Shown here piece after piece: positions 1 to 6,406 of a stretch of DNA of 14,734 nucleotides (positions within the stretch are counted from its first letter, which is position 1; each line of letters begins with the position of its first letter). The DNA comes from Chloroflexota bacterium (lineage in GTDB: Bacteria > Chloroflexota > Dehalococcoidia > GIF9 > AB-539-J10), in the NCBI GenBank assembly GCA_030604285.1, contig JAUVWD010000005.1:1-14734 (forward strand), given 5' to 3'. The notes under the pieces are model-generated. The model was not told the origin of the DNA. It searched no databases and was given only the letters and a program-made list of their open reading frames with translations. The translations under genes and the position numbers were made by a program.

Positions 1-641
1 AAATATTCTAGTAGGTCGCACTCATTAACGTCACAGGCATTGCCATAGGAAAGCACCTTGCTAAACCTAACGCCTCGCTGGGCCATTGCTGGAACTAGAT
101 AGTTACAAAATGCGCCGCTCTGAGAGACAAAAGCCACGGGGCCACTTTCACTGGGGAAACCACTACTGAAAGATAGGCCTGATTTGGGGTGATAAGGCCC
201 GAGACAATTGGGGCCAATAATACGTATACCACTCCGACGGGCCAAGGAGGAAAGTTCTTCTTCTAAGCGTTTGCCCTCTTCGCTGCCAGTCTCAGAAAAA
301 CCTGAGCTGAAGATATGAACTGCCTTGAGTCCCTTCAGGGCACAGTCCTGAACAAACGGCACCACGCGGAGACTCGAAATGCAGCAAATGGCATAATCAA
401 CAGGCTCCGGGACATCGATGATGCTGGGATAGACTTTCAAGCCGAGAGTTTCTCCGCCCTTGGGATTTATAGGATAAATCTTGCCTTTGAAATTGCTCCT
501 GACCAGGCCTTCCAAGAATATTGTCCCAGTCCCTTGTAAACCTTGTGGTCGGGTTGAAACTCCGACAACAGCCACCGATTCAGGGCTAAAAATGCAATCT
601 AGCTCATGCCCGCTCATGTTACTGCATTGTTGTTCTATCAT
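1..641 (-). CDS. NDP-forming acyl-CoA synthetase, alpha subunit (partial, C-terminus beyond the window)
   Basis: This minus-strand gene starts near 641 and is still open at base 1, giving about 213 residues. The translation shows the N-terminal CoA-binding Rossmann domain (SPESVAVVGVST, then FKGKIYPINPKGGETLGLK). The succinyl-CoA-ligase-like part begins with IRIIGPNCLGPY and VAFVSQSG. The family activates carboxylic acids to CoA thioesters with formation of ATP or ADP through a phosphohistidine; that histidine lies beyond the edge here. The start is uncertain: ATG at 641 and ATG at 617 are both in frame and neither has a clear Shine-Dalgarno site. ATG 641 gives the same N-terminal length as the alpha gene at 4754. 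An in-frame TAA lies upstream. The gene is divergent from the beta subunit at 795. It resembles the 4754 gene (FKG.VYP, GFSE.G, IRIIGPNC) more than the tandem pair at 1482-4255. Confidence 0.85.
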   Translation of the reverse strand, partial: MIEQQCSNMSGHELDCIFSPESVAVVGVSTRPQGLQGTGTIFLEGLVRSNFKGKIYPINPKGGETLGLKVYPSIIDVPEPVDYAICCISSLRVVPFVQDCALKGLKAVHIFSSGFSETGSEEGKRLEEELSSLARRSGIRIIGPNCLGPYHPKSGLSFSSGFPSESGPVAFVSQSGAFCNYLVPAMAQRGVRFSKVLSYGNACDVNECDLLEY

Positions 642-794
642 ATCCGCTAGCCGAATACAAGATGAGATGTTGTAGAGCCTCGCCCATTGATCTCGAATAA
701 ACACCTTTGCTCTGATCTCAGGGGATTATGCAAAAGCTTTGGAATGAATTAAAATAGGAGGCATCCTAAGTGAATCACAGGAGGAACAAGAAAT
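642..794. promoter_or_regulatory. Divergent intergenic region with the Shine-Dalgarno site of the beta-subunit gene
   Basis: This 153-bp gap separates two divergent synthetase subunit genes and should hold both promoters. A plus-strand AGGAGG at 779-784 sits 10 bases ahead of the ATG at 795 and fixes that start. A second AGGAGG at 756-761 has no start codon at a useful distance. Minus-strand CATAAT (730-725) and plus-strand TAAAAT (750-755) could be -10 boxes, but neither has a convincing -35 partner. No stable hairpin was seen. Confidence 0.4.
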
Positions 795-1505
795 ATGGCC
801 CTAGAAAGCAAGGTTTTGGACTTAGCTAGGATAGAGGGAAGATCAGTATTGACGGAGATTGAATCCAAGGAACTTCTCAAACAGGCAGAAATTCCCGTTG
901 TTGAAACAAGGCTGGCGAAGAGTAAGACAGAGGCTATCAGAATAAGCAAAGAACTGGGTTTCCCCGTAGTGCTTAAAATAGCCTCCCCCGATATTGTTCA
1001 CAAGAGCGACTCTGGCGGCGTTAGACTTGGTGTGGCCAATGCCACACAGGTAGGCAAAGCTTACAGTGAAATTATGTCGTCCATAAAGGAAAAATATCCT
1101 AATGCCGCAATTCAAGGTTTGGCTATACAACGGATGGCTCCACCTGGACTTGAAGTGATCGTTGGCATGAGTAAAGATGTGCAGTTTGGCCCCGTCCTCA
1201 TGTTTGGCCTTGGTGGCATACTGGTAGAAGTATTGAAAGACGTTTCCTTTAGGATAGTCCCTATAACCAGGAGGGATGCCGCAGAGATGATCAGGGAAAT
1301 AAAAGGGTATCCTTTGCTCGAAGGTTACAGGGGGCAAGAGCCGGCTGACATCTCCGCCCTTGAGGAGCTAATGGTTAAAGTGTCGCAATTTGTGGAGCAA
1401 AACCCTGAGATAAAAGAACTCGACCTCAATCCTATATTTGCTTATAGGGACAGGGCCATAGCTGTAGATGCCAGGATAATCCTAGAAACACCCGAGAAAG
1501 TGTGA
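795..1505 (+). CDS. NDP-forming acyl-CoA synthetase, beta subunit (ATP-grasp)
   Basis: The 236-residue protein matches the stand-alone beta subunit of archaeal and bacterial ADP-forming acetyl/acyl-CoA synthetases, whose usual length is about 230 residues. It consists of one ATP-grasp domain. Visible landmarks are LGFPVVLKIASPDIVHKSD (nucleotide-binding lysine and the HKSD turn), GGVRLGV, the E/QRM segment IQRMAPPGLEVIVG, the glycine-rich FGPVLMFGLGGILVEVLKDV, and the C-terminal ELDLNPIFAY that provides metal-binding Asp/Asn. It transfers phosphate between nucleotide and the alpha-subunit histidine. Its AGGAGG lies 10 bases upstream. It is the only beta subunit in the window although four alpha genes surround it, so it may serve several of them (inference). 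Its last 24 bases overlap the 3' end of the convergent alpha gene. Confidence 0.92.
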   Translation: MALESKVLDLARIEGRSVLTEIESKELLKQAEIPVVETRLAKSKTEAIRISKELGFPVVLKIASPDIVHKSDSGGVRLGVANATQVGKAYSEIMSSIKEKYPNAAIQGLAIQRMAPPGLEVIVGMSKDVQFGPVLMFGLGGILVEVLKDVSFRIVPITRRDAAEMIREIKGYPLLEGYRGQEPADISALEELMVKVSQFVEQNPEIKELDLNPIFAYRDRAIAVDARIILETPEKV

Positions 1506-2867
1506 GTAGTCTGCCAGATGGCTCAAAGCTCTGGCAGCCCTATCAGGGCTGGAGAAAGCCATTGTTTTGCCGGTTTTCTCCAGTTTTGCCGCAGCCTCAT
1601 GAGCCAGGGGGCCATAAGGATGAGCAACGAAAGCTTTGTCCGGGTAAATATTGGCTAACTCCATCATGAGTTGAGAGTGCTCATCGCACCATTGCTGACA
1701 GGTGGCAAGCCATACGAAAAGAACAGCATCCACATCATTAATAACAGCACGGGCAGCCTCCGCCATTGCTTCCGTGGGGGATTGCTTTGATACCATTATT
1801 GCCGGCCATGTATCCACCGGATTGCTAACCGCTAACCAAGGAGGAGACACAGCGCTGAACTGCTTCATGGCTATCGAAGACGGCCTAGCTATCTCTAAGC
1901 CAGACTTCTGGCAGGCATCTATGCTTATGACGCCACATGCACCGGTATGAGTGACAACGCCAATCCTTTTCCCTTTCAGTAAAGGCAGCAAAGAAAAGGC
2001 CTTCACCATGTCGCCCAGTTCATCTATATCGTTCACCCTGGTTATCCCAGATTGCTTCAGTGCCACTTCCCATACTTCATCTTTGCCCACCAACGAACCT
2101 GTGTGAGATTGAGCAGCTTCAGCGGCAAGCCCACTCCTTCCCGTCTTTAGGGCAACTATAGGCTTCTTATGGGCTACGCGATTGGCTACACTCAAGAACC
2201 GTCTAGCATCTCGCATGCCTTCGACATGCAAGGCGACCACCTTAACGTCGTTATCTTGCTCGAAGTACTCTAGCCCATCGGCAAAATCAACATCACAGCC
2301 ATTACCTAAATCAATCCCCTTACCCACTAATGTCAAACCGGGATAACCTATCATGAAAACGCCACTCTGGCAGATGACTCCGGTGGGCACCAGTTTCATC
2401 TCCATTTTCACGAATGATGAACTGAAATTGATAAAAGCATTGGCCGTGCCAAAGGTATTTGGGCCAAGCACTCTAGCCTTCCCTTTAACAATCTCATCTA
2501 CCTCTTTCTGTAATTGCTTGCCTTCCACATCATTGGCATCGGCAAACCCCTGCGTTACTATGGTTATGGCCCAAATGCCCTTTTCAACAGACTCCCTGGT
2601 TACGCCGGGGACTAAAGACCGAGGTAAGTTTATCACCGCCAAATCAACACCTTCTGCCACTTCTCCAATACTGGGATAGGTCTTAATTCCCAGAATTTCG
2701 CTGGCATGGGGATTCACGGGATAAATCCTGCCTTTATAGCCGTAATCGAGTAGATTTCCTAAAATATCGAACTTTAGACCGCTTATCGGCTCCGGCGAGC
2801 GCGATACACCAATAAGGGCTACAGATTCAGGTTCCACAAATTTCTTCATTTGGGCCAGAATATCCAT
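1482..2867 (-). CDS. NDP-forming acyl-CoA synthetase, alpha subunit (second gene of the tandem pair)
   Basis: A full-length alpha subunit of about 461 residues. The N-terminal CoA-binding domain (VEPESVALIGVSRS, YKGRIYPVNP) is followed by the first ligase subdomain (KARVLGPNTFGTANAF, ICQSG). The phosphohistidine loop QSHTGSLVGKDEVW has its histidine near residue 255. The C-terminal subdomain carries NPVD and ends with SSPDRAARALSHLADY. The ORF can begin at TTG 2876, which overlaps the upstream gene's TGA as TTGA. ATG 2867 is preferred because GAGGG lies about 12 bases ahead of it, whereas it is only 3 bases from the TTG. A third start at ATG 2849 would match the sister gene's N-terminus. The gene is co-transcribed with its close paralogue 2873-4255. 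The glycine loop usually NAGGPG-like in this family reads THTGACGV here, so substrate or activity may differ. Confidence 0.9.
   Translation of the reverse strand: MDILAQMKKFVEPESVALIGVSRSPEPISGLKFDILGNLLDYGYKGRIYPVNPHASEILGIKTYPSIGEVAEGVDLAVINLPRSLVPGVTRESVEKGIWAITIVTQGFADANDVEGKQLQKEVDEIVKGKARVLGPNTFGTANAFINFSSSFVKMEMKLVPTGVICQSGVFMIGYPGLTLVGKGIDLGNGCDVDFADGLEYFEQDNDVKVVALHVEGMRDARRFLSVANRVAHKKPIVALKTGRSGLAAEAAQSHTGSLVGKDEVWEVALKQSGITRVNDIDELGDMVKAFSLLPLLKGKRIGVVTHTGACGVISIDACQKSGLEIARPSSIAMKQFSAVSPPWLAVSNPVDTWPAIMVSKQSPTEAMAEAARAVINDVDAVLFVWLATCQQWCDEHSQLMMELANIYPDKAFVAHPYGPLAHEAAAKLEKTGKTMAFSSPDRAARALSHLADYSHFLGCF
1511..1581. terminator. Three consecutive hairpins at the convergent gene junction (possible bidirectional terminator)
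   Basis: Six bases after the beta-subunit stop, CTGCCAGA (1511-1518) pairs perfectly with TCTGGCAG (1530-1537). AGCCCT (1536-1541) pairs with AGGGCT (1545-1550) over a 3-base loop. GGAGAAAGCC (1551-1560) pairs with GGTTTTCTCC (1572-1581) with one G-U pair. All lie inside the 3' coding end of the minus-strand alpha gene. No long T tract follows on either strand, so this is not a classic intrinsic terminator. The second hairpin is largely kept in the sister alpha gene and may be coding coincidence. Confidence 0.35.
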
Positions 2868-2872
2868 GATTA

Positions 2873-4255
2873 TCAAACGCCCTCGGGAGCCTGGAATTCT
2901 CCCAGAAACTGCGAGTAGTCCGCCAGATGAGCCAGAGCCCCGATGGCCCTATCAGGGCTGGAGAAAACTCCTGTTTTGCCCGTTTCTTCCAACGCACTCT
3001 TAGCTTCGTTAGCTAAAGGACCATAGATGTACCAGACCAAAGGCTTATGAGGGTAACTTTGAGCAAGCCTCTCCGTGTACTGGCAAAACTTGTTACAAAC
3101 AGCGTCCTCCCAGATGCCGCATATGCACAGGACGGCGTCTACTGCGAGGTCAGAAAAGAGAATTTCCAGGGCCTGCCTGAACACTTTGAGCATTGGCCGC
3201 CTGGAGAGTATCGTTGCTGGCCATATATCCACTGGGTTAGCGACGGTGAACCAGGGAGGGGATATCGCGTTAAGCTGCTCCAACGTTCCAGGCGATAGCT
3301 CAGCAATCTCTAGACCAAATCTCTGCGAGGCGTCTATGCTCGCGACGGCAAACCCGCCGGTATAAGTGAGAACGCCAATTCTCCTTCCTTTCATCAGGGG
3401 CAGTGCAGAAAGGATTCTCACCGTGTCGCCAAGTTCGTCTATGTCGCTCACTCTGATTGCCCCGCATTGCTTCAGCGCCGCTTCCCATACTTCATCTTTG
3501 CCTACCAACGAACCCGTGTGGGACTGGGCAGCCTGGGCAGCAAGCCCGCTTCTGCCTGTTTTTAGGACAACCATAGGCTTCTTGTGAGCCACACGCTTGG
3601 CTACACTTAAGAAGCTCCCAGCGTCTCGCATGCCTTCAGTGTGTAGGGCGATCACCCTGACATCGTCATCGTGCTCAAAGTACTCTAATGCATTGGCAAA
3701 ATCAAGATCGCAACCGTTGCCTAAATCAATCCCTTTCCCCAGTAAGCTCAAATCTGGGCTACCCACATAGAGAACTCCAGTTTGACAAATCAAGCCGACA
3801 GGCATTCTCTTCATCTTCAATTCAGCAAAAGATGAACTGAAATTGATAAAGGCATTAGCCGTGCCAAAGGTATTTGGGCCGAGCACTCTCGCCTTGCCGC
3901 TGATAATCTCGTCTATCTCTTTCTGCAGTTGCTCGCCCTTTACATCATTGGCATCGGCAAACCCCTGCGTTGCTATGATGATGGCTGAAATGCCCTTTTC
4001 AACACAGTCCCTGGCTATCCCGGGGACTAAAGACCGAGGCAAGTTTATCACCGCCAAATCAACGTCTTCTGGCACGTCCGCTACTCTATGATAGGCTTTT
4101 ACTCCCAAGATTTCATCAGCCTCAGGATGTACGGGGTAAATCCTGCCTTCATAGCCATAGTTGAGCAAGTGCTGCAAGATATTGAACCCCCCTTCTCTAG
4201 GGTATCGTGATATACCAAAAAGAGCTACGGATTTGGGTTCCACAAATTTCTTCAA
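2873..4255 (-). CDS. NDP-forming acyl-CoA synthetase, alpha subunit (first gene of the tandem pair)
   Basis: A 460-residue alpha subunit, the usual length. The CoA-binding domain (VEPKSVALFGISRYP, YEGRIYPVHPEADEILG) leads to KARVLGPNTFGTANAF. The phosphohistidine loop QSHTGSLVGKDEVW has His246, and the C-terminal domain includes NPVDIWPA. It is a close paralogue of 1482-2867: long stretches are identical (for example TQGFADANDV and GPNTFGTANAFINFSSSF). The C-terminal third is more diverged (VWYIYGPLANEAKS here against VAHPYGPLAHEAAA), which suggests duplication followed by substrate-side divergence. The start is TTG at 4255. There is no ATG nearby and no good Shine-Dalgarno site, and it lies 5 bases after the stop of a possible 91-codon ORF, so translation may be coupled. 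Its TGA overlaps the possible TTG start of the next gene. Confidence 0.9.
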   Translation of the reverse strand: MKKFVEPKSVALFGISRYPREGGFNILQHLLNYGYEGRIYPVHPEADEILGVKAYHRVADVPEDVDLAVINLPRSLVPGIARDCVEKGISAIIIATQGFADANDVKGEQLQKEIDEIISGKARVLGPNTFGTANAFINFSSSFAELKMKRMPVGLICQTGVLYVGSPDLSLLGKGIDLGNGCDLDFANALEYFEHDDDVRVIALHTEGMRDAGSFLSVAKRVAHKKPMVVLKTGRSGLAAQAAQSHTGSLVGKDEVWEAALKQCGAIRVSDIDELGDTVRILSALPLMKGRRIGVLTYTGGFAVASIDASQRFGLEIAELSPGTLEQLNAISPPWFTVANPVDIWPATILSRRPMLKVFRQALEILFSDLAVDAVLCICGIWEDAVCNKFCQYTERLAQSYPHKPLVWYIYGPLANEAKSALEETGKTGVFSSPDRAIGALAHLADYSQFLGEFQAPEGV

Positions 4256-4260
4256 TTGAG

Positions 4261-4536
4261 TTACAACACCCGTGGGTTAATGCCTCCAATTTTGGATACG
4301 GTGTCATGGCCGGTGACGAGACCTATCGGGATAAGGGCATCTAGTAGGAAATATTCGCTAGGAGGGCTGAGACTCGTGAGACAGTCCATATTCTGAACAT
4401 CAGCAGCTCTGCAAGTCGCACCCATCTTCATGCCCGGATCAGCCTTAATTACCGGGGACTCTGGGGACAGAGCTATGTTGTTCTTCCGCCTGCACGGTTC
4501 TTTCTCGCCAGCAATCTTGTTAATGCGGGGAGTCAC
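4261..4536 (-). CDS. Doubtful small ORF, unrecognised, upstream of the tandem alpha genes
   Basis: A 91-codon minus-strand ORF starts at GTG 4536 and stops 5 bases before the TTG of the alpha gene at 4255. I do not recognise the product. The N-terminal third is polar and basic. The C-terminal half is more hydrophobic (YFLLDALIPIGLVTG), without a clear membrane segment or motif. A GGGGG run lies about 10 bases ahead of the GTG. In favour of a gene are its position between a promoter candidate (4621-4649) and a start codon that lacks its own ribosome site. Against it is the absence of any family resemblance. It could equally be a chance ORF or a decayed fragment inside a long 5' leader. Confidence 0.22.
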   Translation of the reverse strand: MTPRINKIAGEKEPCRRKNNIALSPESPVIKADPGMKMGATCRAADVQNMDCLTSLSPPSEYFLLDALIPIGLVTGHDTVSKIGGINPRVL

Positions 4537-4620
4537 CGTTTCTTGAACCCCCGTTGCACTCTGATGTCGATCAGGTTATGGTGATAAACCTTCGACTATT
4601 GTGTTTAGTCGTCTTGGCCA

Positions 4621-4649
4621 ATTATACTAATTCACATATAACCTGGGAA
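4621..4649 (-). promoter_or_regulatory. Sigma-70-type promoter candidate for the minus-strand alpha-subunit operon
   Basis: On the minus strand TTCCCA (4649-4644; 4 of 6 matches to TTGACA), a 17-base spacer and a perfect TATAAT (4626-4621) point toward the genes at 4255-1482. Transcription would begin near 4614, leaving a leader of about 360 bases unless the 4261-4536 ORF is real. A plus-strand candidate (TTGTGT 4599-4604, 18 bases, TATACT 4623-4628) overlaps it, so this AT-rich patch could fire either way. Confidence 0.4.
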
Positions 4650-4673
4650 ACCCGACCCACCTTCGGCAGCCAA

Positions 4674-4708
4674 GGCGAACTCGTTATCGCCACAAGCAAA
4701 GGTTCGCC
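4674..4708. repeat. Inverted repeat GGCGAAC / GTTCGCC
   Basis: A perfect 7-bp inverted repeat has arms at 4674-4680 and 4702-4708, 21 bases apart. The right arm covers the proposed -35 position of the promoter reading into the alpha gene at 4754. An alternative pairing GGCGA (4674-4678) with TCGCC (4686-4690) is also possible. It could be an operator or a chance dyad. Confidence 0.3.
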
Positions 4709-4731
4709 AAAGCGGGACTATGTATTATAAT
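4703..4731 (+). promoter_or_regulatory. Promoter candidate for the alpha subunit at 4754
   Basis: A perfect TATAAT at 4726-4731 lies 17 bases after a weak -35 TTCGCC (4703-4708). The predicted start near 4738 gives a very short leader containing AAGGGG (4741-4746) before the TTG at 4754. The strong -10 with a weak -35 that overlaps an inverted-repeat arm would suit an activated or repressed promoter (inference). Confidence 0.4.
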
Positions 4732-4753
4732 TGATAGGAAAAGGGGTAAGCCA

Positions 4754-6181
4754 TTGTTTGAGAAAAGACTTGAAGAGTTTGAGGCCCTGTTTTACCCCAA
4801 GTCTATTGCCGTTGTAGGCGTTTCAACCGAGGAACGGAAAGTCGGCTCTGTCTGGGTTAGAGGCTTGCTCTCTGCCAATTTCAAAGGGAATGTTTACCCA
4901 GTAGGATCGGGTGGGGGAACTATAGCAGGTTCAAAGATATTTCCTAGCCTGAGGTCAATCCCGGGGGAGATAGATTATGTGGTAGTGTGCATTCCACGAC
5001 GATCTGTCTTGGAACTCCTGGATGATTGTGCCTTAAAGAAAGTGAAATTTGTCCATTTCTTTACCGCTGGATTCAGCGAGATAGGCGACGCTGAGGGATA
5101 TGAGTTGGAACGAGACGTAGTAATAAAAGCAAGGCGAAATGGCATTCGTATCATTGGTCCAAATTGCATCGGTGCTTATTGCTCGGAGAGCAGGTTTCCC
5201 TGCGGCCCGGCACCCACAGCAAGAATCGGCCTGGATGGCTCGGTGGGCTTTATCTCTCAAAGTGGTGGACTTGCTGACAAACTGGTGGAAATTGGAATAG
5301 CTCGTGGCATCGGCTTCAGCAAAGGGGTTAGCTTTGGCAACGGTGCTGATTTGGATGCCGCGGATTTTTTGCAATATTTGGCTGCCGACCCAAAGACCAA
5401 AATCATCGCTGCCTACTTTGAAGGAACCAGAGACGGGCGCCGCCTTTTTGACAGCATGAAAATGGTGGCCAGTGTGAAGCCATTAGTTGCCTGGAAGGGA
5501 GGAAAGACCGAAGCTGGTGCTGAAGCAGCTATGTCGCACACCGGCTCCCTAATCAGCTCGGCAGCTATTTGGTCAACGATGCTGAAGCAAGCTGGTGCCA
5601 TTGAAGTAAATAGCCTGGAGGAGTTAGCTGATGTGGTGCTCCTGTTCCAAAAAGTCCGCAACTGGCAAGGCATCGGTGTAGCCATTGTTGGGGGATTGTG
5701 TGGAGGTGGCGGCGGTATTTCCGTGTCAGCAGGCGATGCCTGTAGTGAGGAGGGATTGAATATCCCTGCTCTCTCTAAGGCAACTCGGCAGGAGTTAGTC
5801 AATATCCTGGGCCGAGTAGGCAGCATAGTGCGCAATCCCGTAGATATCAGCCAGGGCTACGGGCAACCTTCCATTCTACGAAAAGTGGTGGAAGTCATCG
5901 TGGCCGATGCAAATGTCCAACTTGTCATAGTGCAAGAAGATGCGGATATACTTTTGAAGTACGGGTCGCCGCAAATCTCAGACGCAATGAACGATACCCT
6001 TATAGATTTGGCGAGCAAGTGCAGCAAGCCTGTGGTGGTTGTTGTGCCTCCGGGTTCTAGCGAAATGGAGCGCCTCAAGATAGAGAATCGATTGTCCCAA
6101 GCTTCGATCCCTGTCTTTCCAACCATGGAACGGGCAGCTAAGGCTATTGCCAGGGTGAACCAATATTTCCGCTTCCACTAA
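4754..6181 (+). CDS. NDP-forming acyl-CoA synthetase, alpha subunit
   Basis: A 475-residue alpha subunit. The CoA-binding domain spans about residues 10-135 (YPKSIAVVGVST, FKGNVYPVGSGG). The first ligase subdomain follows with IRIIGPNCIGAY (132-142) and FISQSGG (166-172). The phosphohistidine loop AMSHTGSL has His262. The C-terminal subdomain includes RNPVDISQGYG. The usual ligase glycine loop is expanded to a run of five glycines (GGLCGGGGGISVSAGD). The start is TTG at 4754, with AAGGGG 8 bases upstream, and no better ATG is near. No beta subunit follows, so it would have to pair with the product of 795-1505 or one encoded elsewhere. It is the first intact gene on the plus-strand side and could be co-expressed with the dehydratase cluster starting 223 bases downstream, though a separate promoter candidate lies between. 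Confidence 0.92.
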   Translation: MFEKRLEEFEALFYPKSIAVVGVSTEERKVGSVWVRGLLSANFKGNVYPVGSGGGTIAGSKIFPSLRSIPGEIDYVVVCIPRRSVLELLDDCALKKVKFVHFFTAGFSEIGDAEGYELERDVVIKARRNGIRIIGPNCIGAYCSESRFPCGPAPTARIGLDGSVGFISQSGGLADKLVEIGIARGIGFSKGVSFGNGADLDAADFLQYLAADPKTKIIAAYFEGTRDGRRLFDSMKMVASVKPLVAWKGGKTEAGAEAAMSHTGSLISSAAIWSTMLKQAGAIEVNSLEELADVVLLFQKVRNWQGIGVAIVGGLCGGGGGISVSAGDACSEEGLNIPALSKATRQELVNILGRVGSIVRNPVDISQGYGQPSILRKVVEVIVADANVQLVIVQEDADILLKYGSPQISDAMNDTLIDLASKCSKPVVVVVPPGSSEMERLKIENRLSQASIPVFPTMERAAKAIARVNQYFRFH

Positions 6182-6195
6182 CGCACATAGCCCAC

Positions 6196-6229
6196 CCTTT
6201 ACAGCAAGTGCCTCCTTGGAATATGATTC
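6196..6229 (+). promoter_or_regulatory. Promoter-like direct-repeat block, copy 1 (ahead of the dehydratase cluster)
   Basis: TTTACA (6198-6203), an 18-base spacer and TATGAT (6222-6227) form a good sigma-70-type promoter. The whole 34-base block matches 11651-11684 at 30 positions, and the four differences are all transitions. It lies 14 bases after the stop of the 4754 alpha gene and would start transcription near 6234, at the beginning of the dehydratase remnant. Confidence 0.5.
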
Positions 6230-6235
6230 GCCACA

Positions 6236-6377
6236 ATGGCTGACCGAATCAACAAATACTCCAATTCTAGGCAATACTTGCTCAGAGAGCCGGGGTTGCG
6301 TGCAGAGAGGTATGGGCTGTGACACCCTAATGGCCCCTTCAGTTGCTACCAAAGGAATACGAGATAGGATTTCCTGA
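6236..6377 (+). pseudogene. Decayed remnant of a 4-hydroxybutyryl-CoA dehydratase-family gene
   Basis: From about 6274 to 6360 the DNA aligns with the intact gene at 7977 (bases 8238-8325) at about three of every four positions, with one missing base near 6296. In the frame after the gap it reads GCVQRGMGCDTLMAPSVATK, against GCIQRCMGCDTIVGLSICTK in the intact protein. The second cluster cysteine is a glycine here. Before the gap, in another frame, RINKYS resembles RVNRFT, after which about a dozen codons are missing. Reading stops at TGA 6375-6377. The N-terminal part and the C-terminal three quarters are absent. A 28-codon ORF from ATG 6236 to TGA 6320-6322 is part of this remnant. It is non-functional as an enzyme and points to a former third paralogue or a partial duplication. 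Confidence 0.72.
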
Positions 6378-6406
6378 GATAATTCGAGACTAAGGAGGTG
6401 GAAATG

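Noticed and set aside
743..776. Weak similarity of the sequence around GGAGGCATCCT to the reverse complement of the 34-bp repeat block
   Set aside because: The match is limited to GAATTA and GGAGGCA with gaps between them; this is expected by chance in an AT-rich leader with a Shine-Dalgarno-like run.
4256..4753. A T-box, riboswitch or tRNA gene in the large intergenic region
   Set aside because: No tRNA cloverleaf, T-box sequence or known riboswitch core was recognised on either strand; only promoter boxes, one dyad and a doubtful ORF could be supported.
6236..6322. A 28-codon ORF with ATG close to the predicted transcript start, as a leader peptide gene
   Set aside because: Its codons fall in the region that aligns with the dehydratase paralogue before the frameshift, so it is explained as part of the decayed gene.
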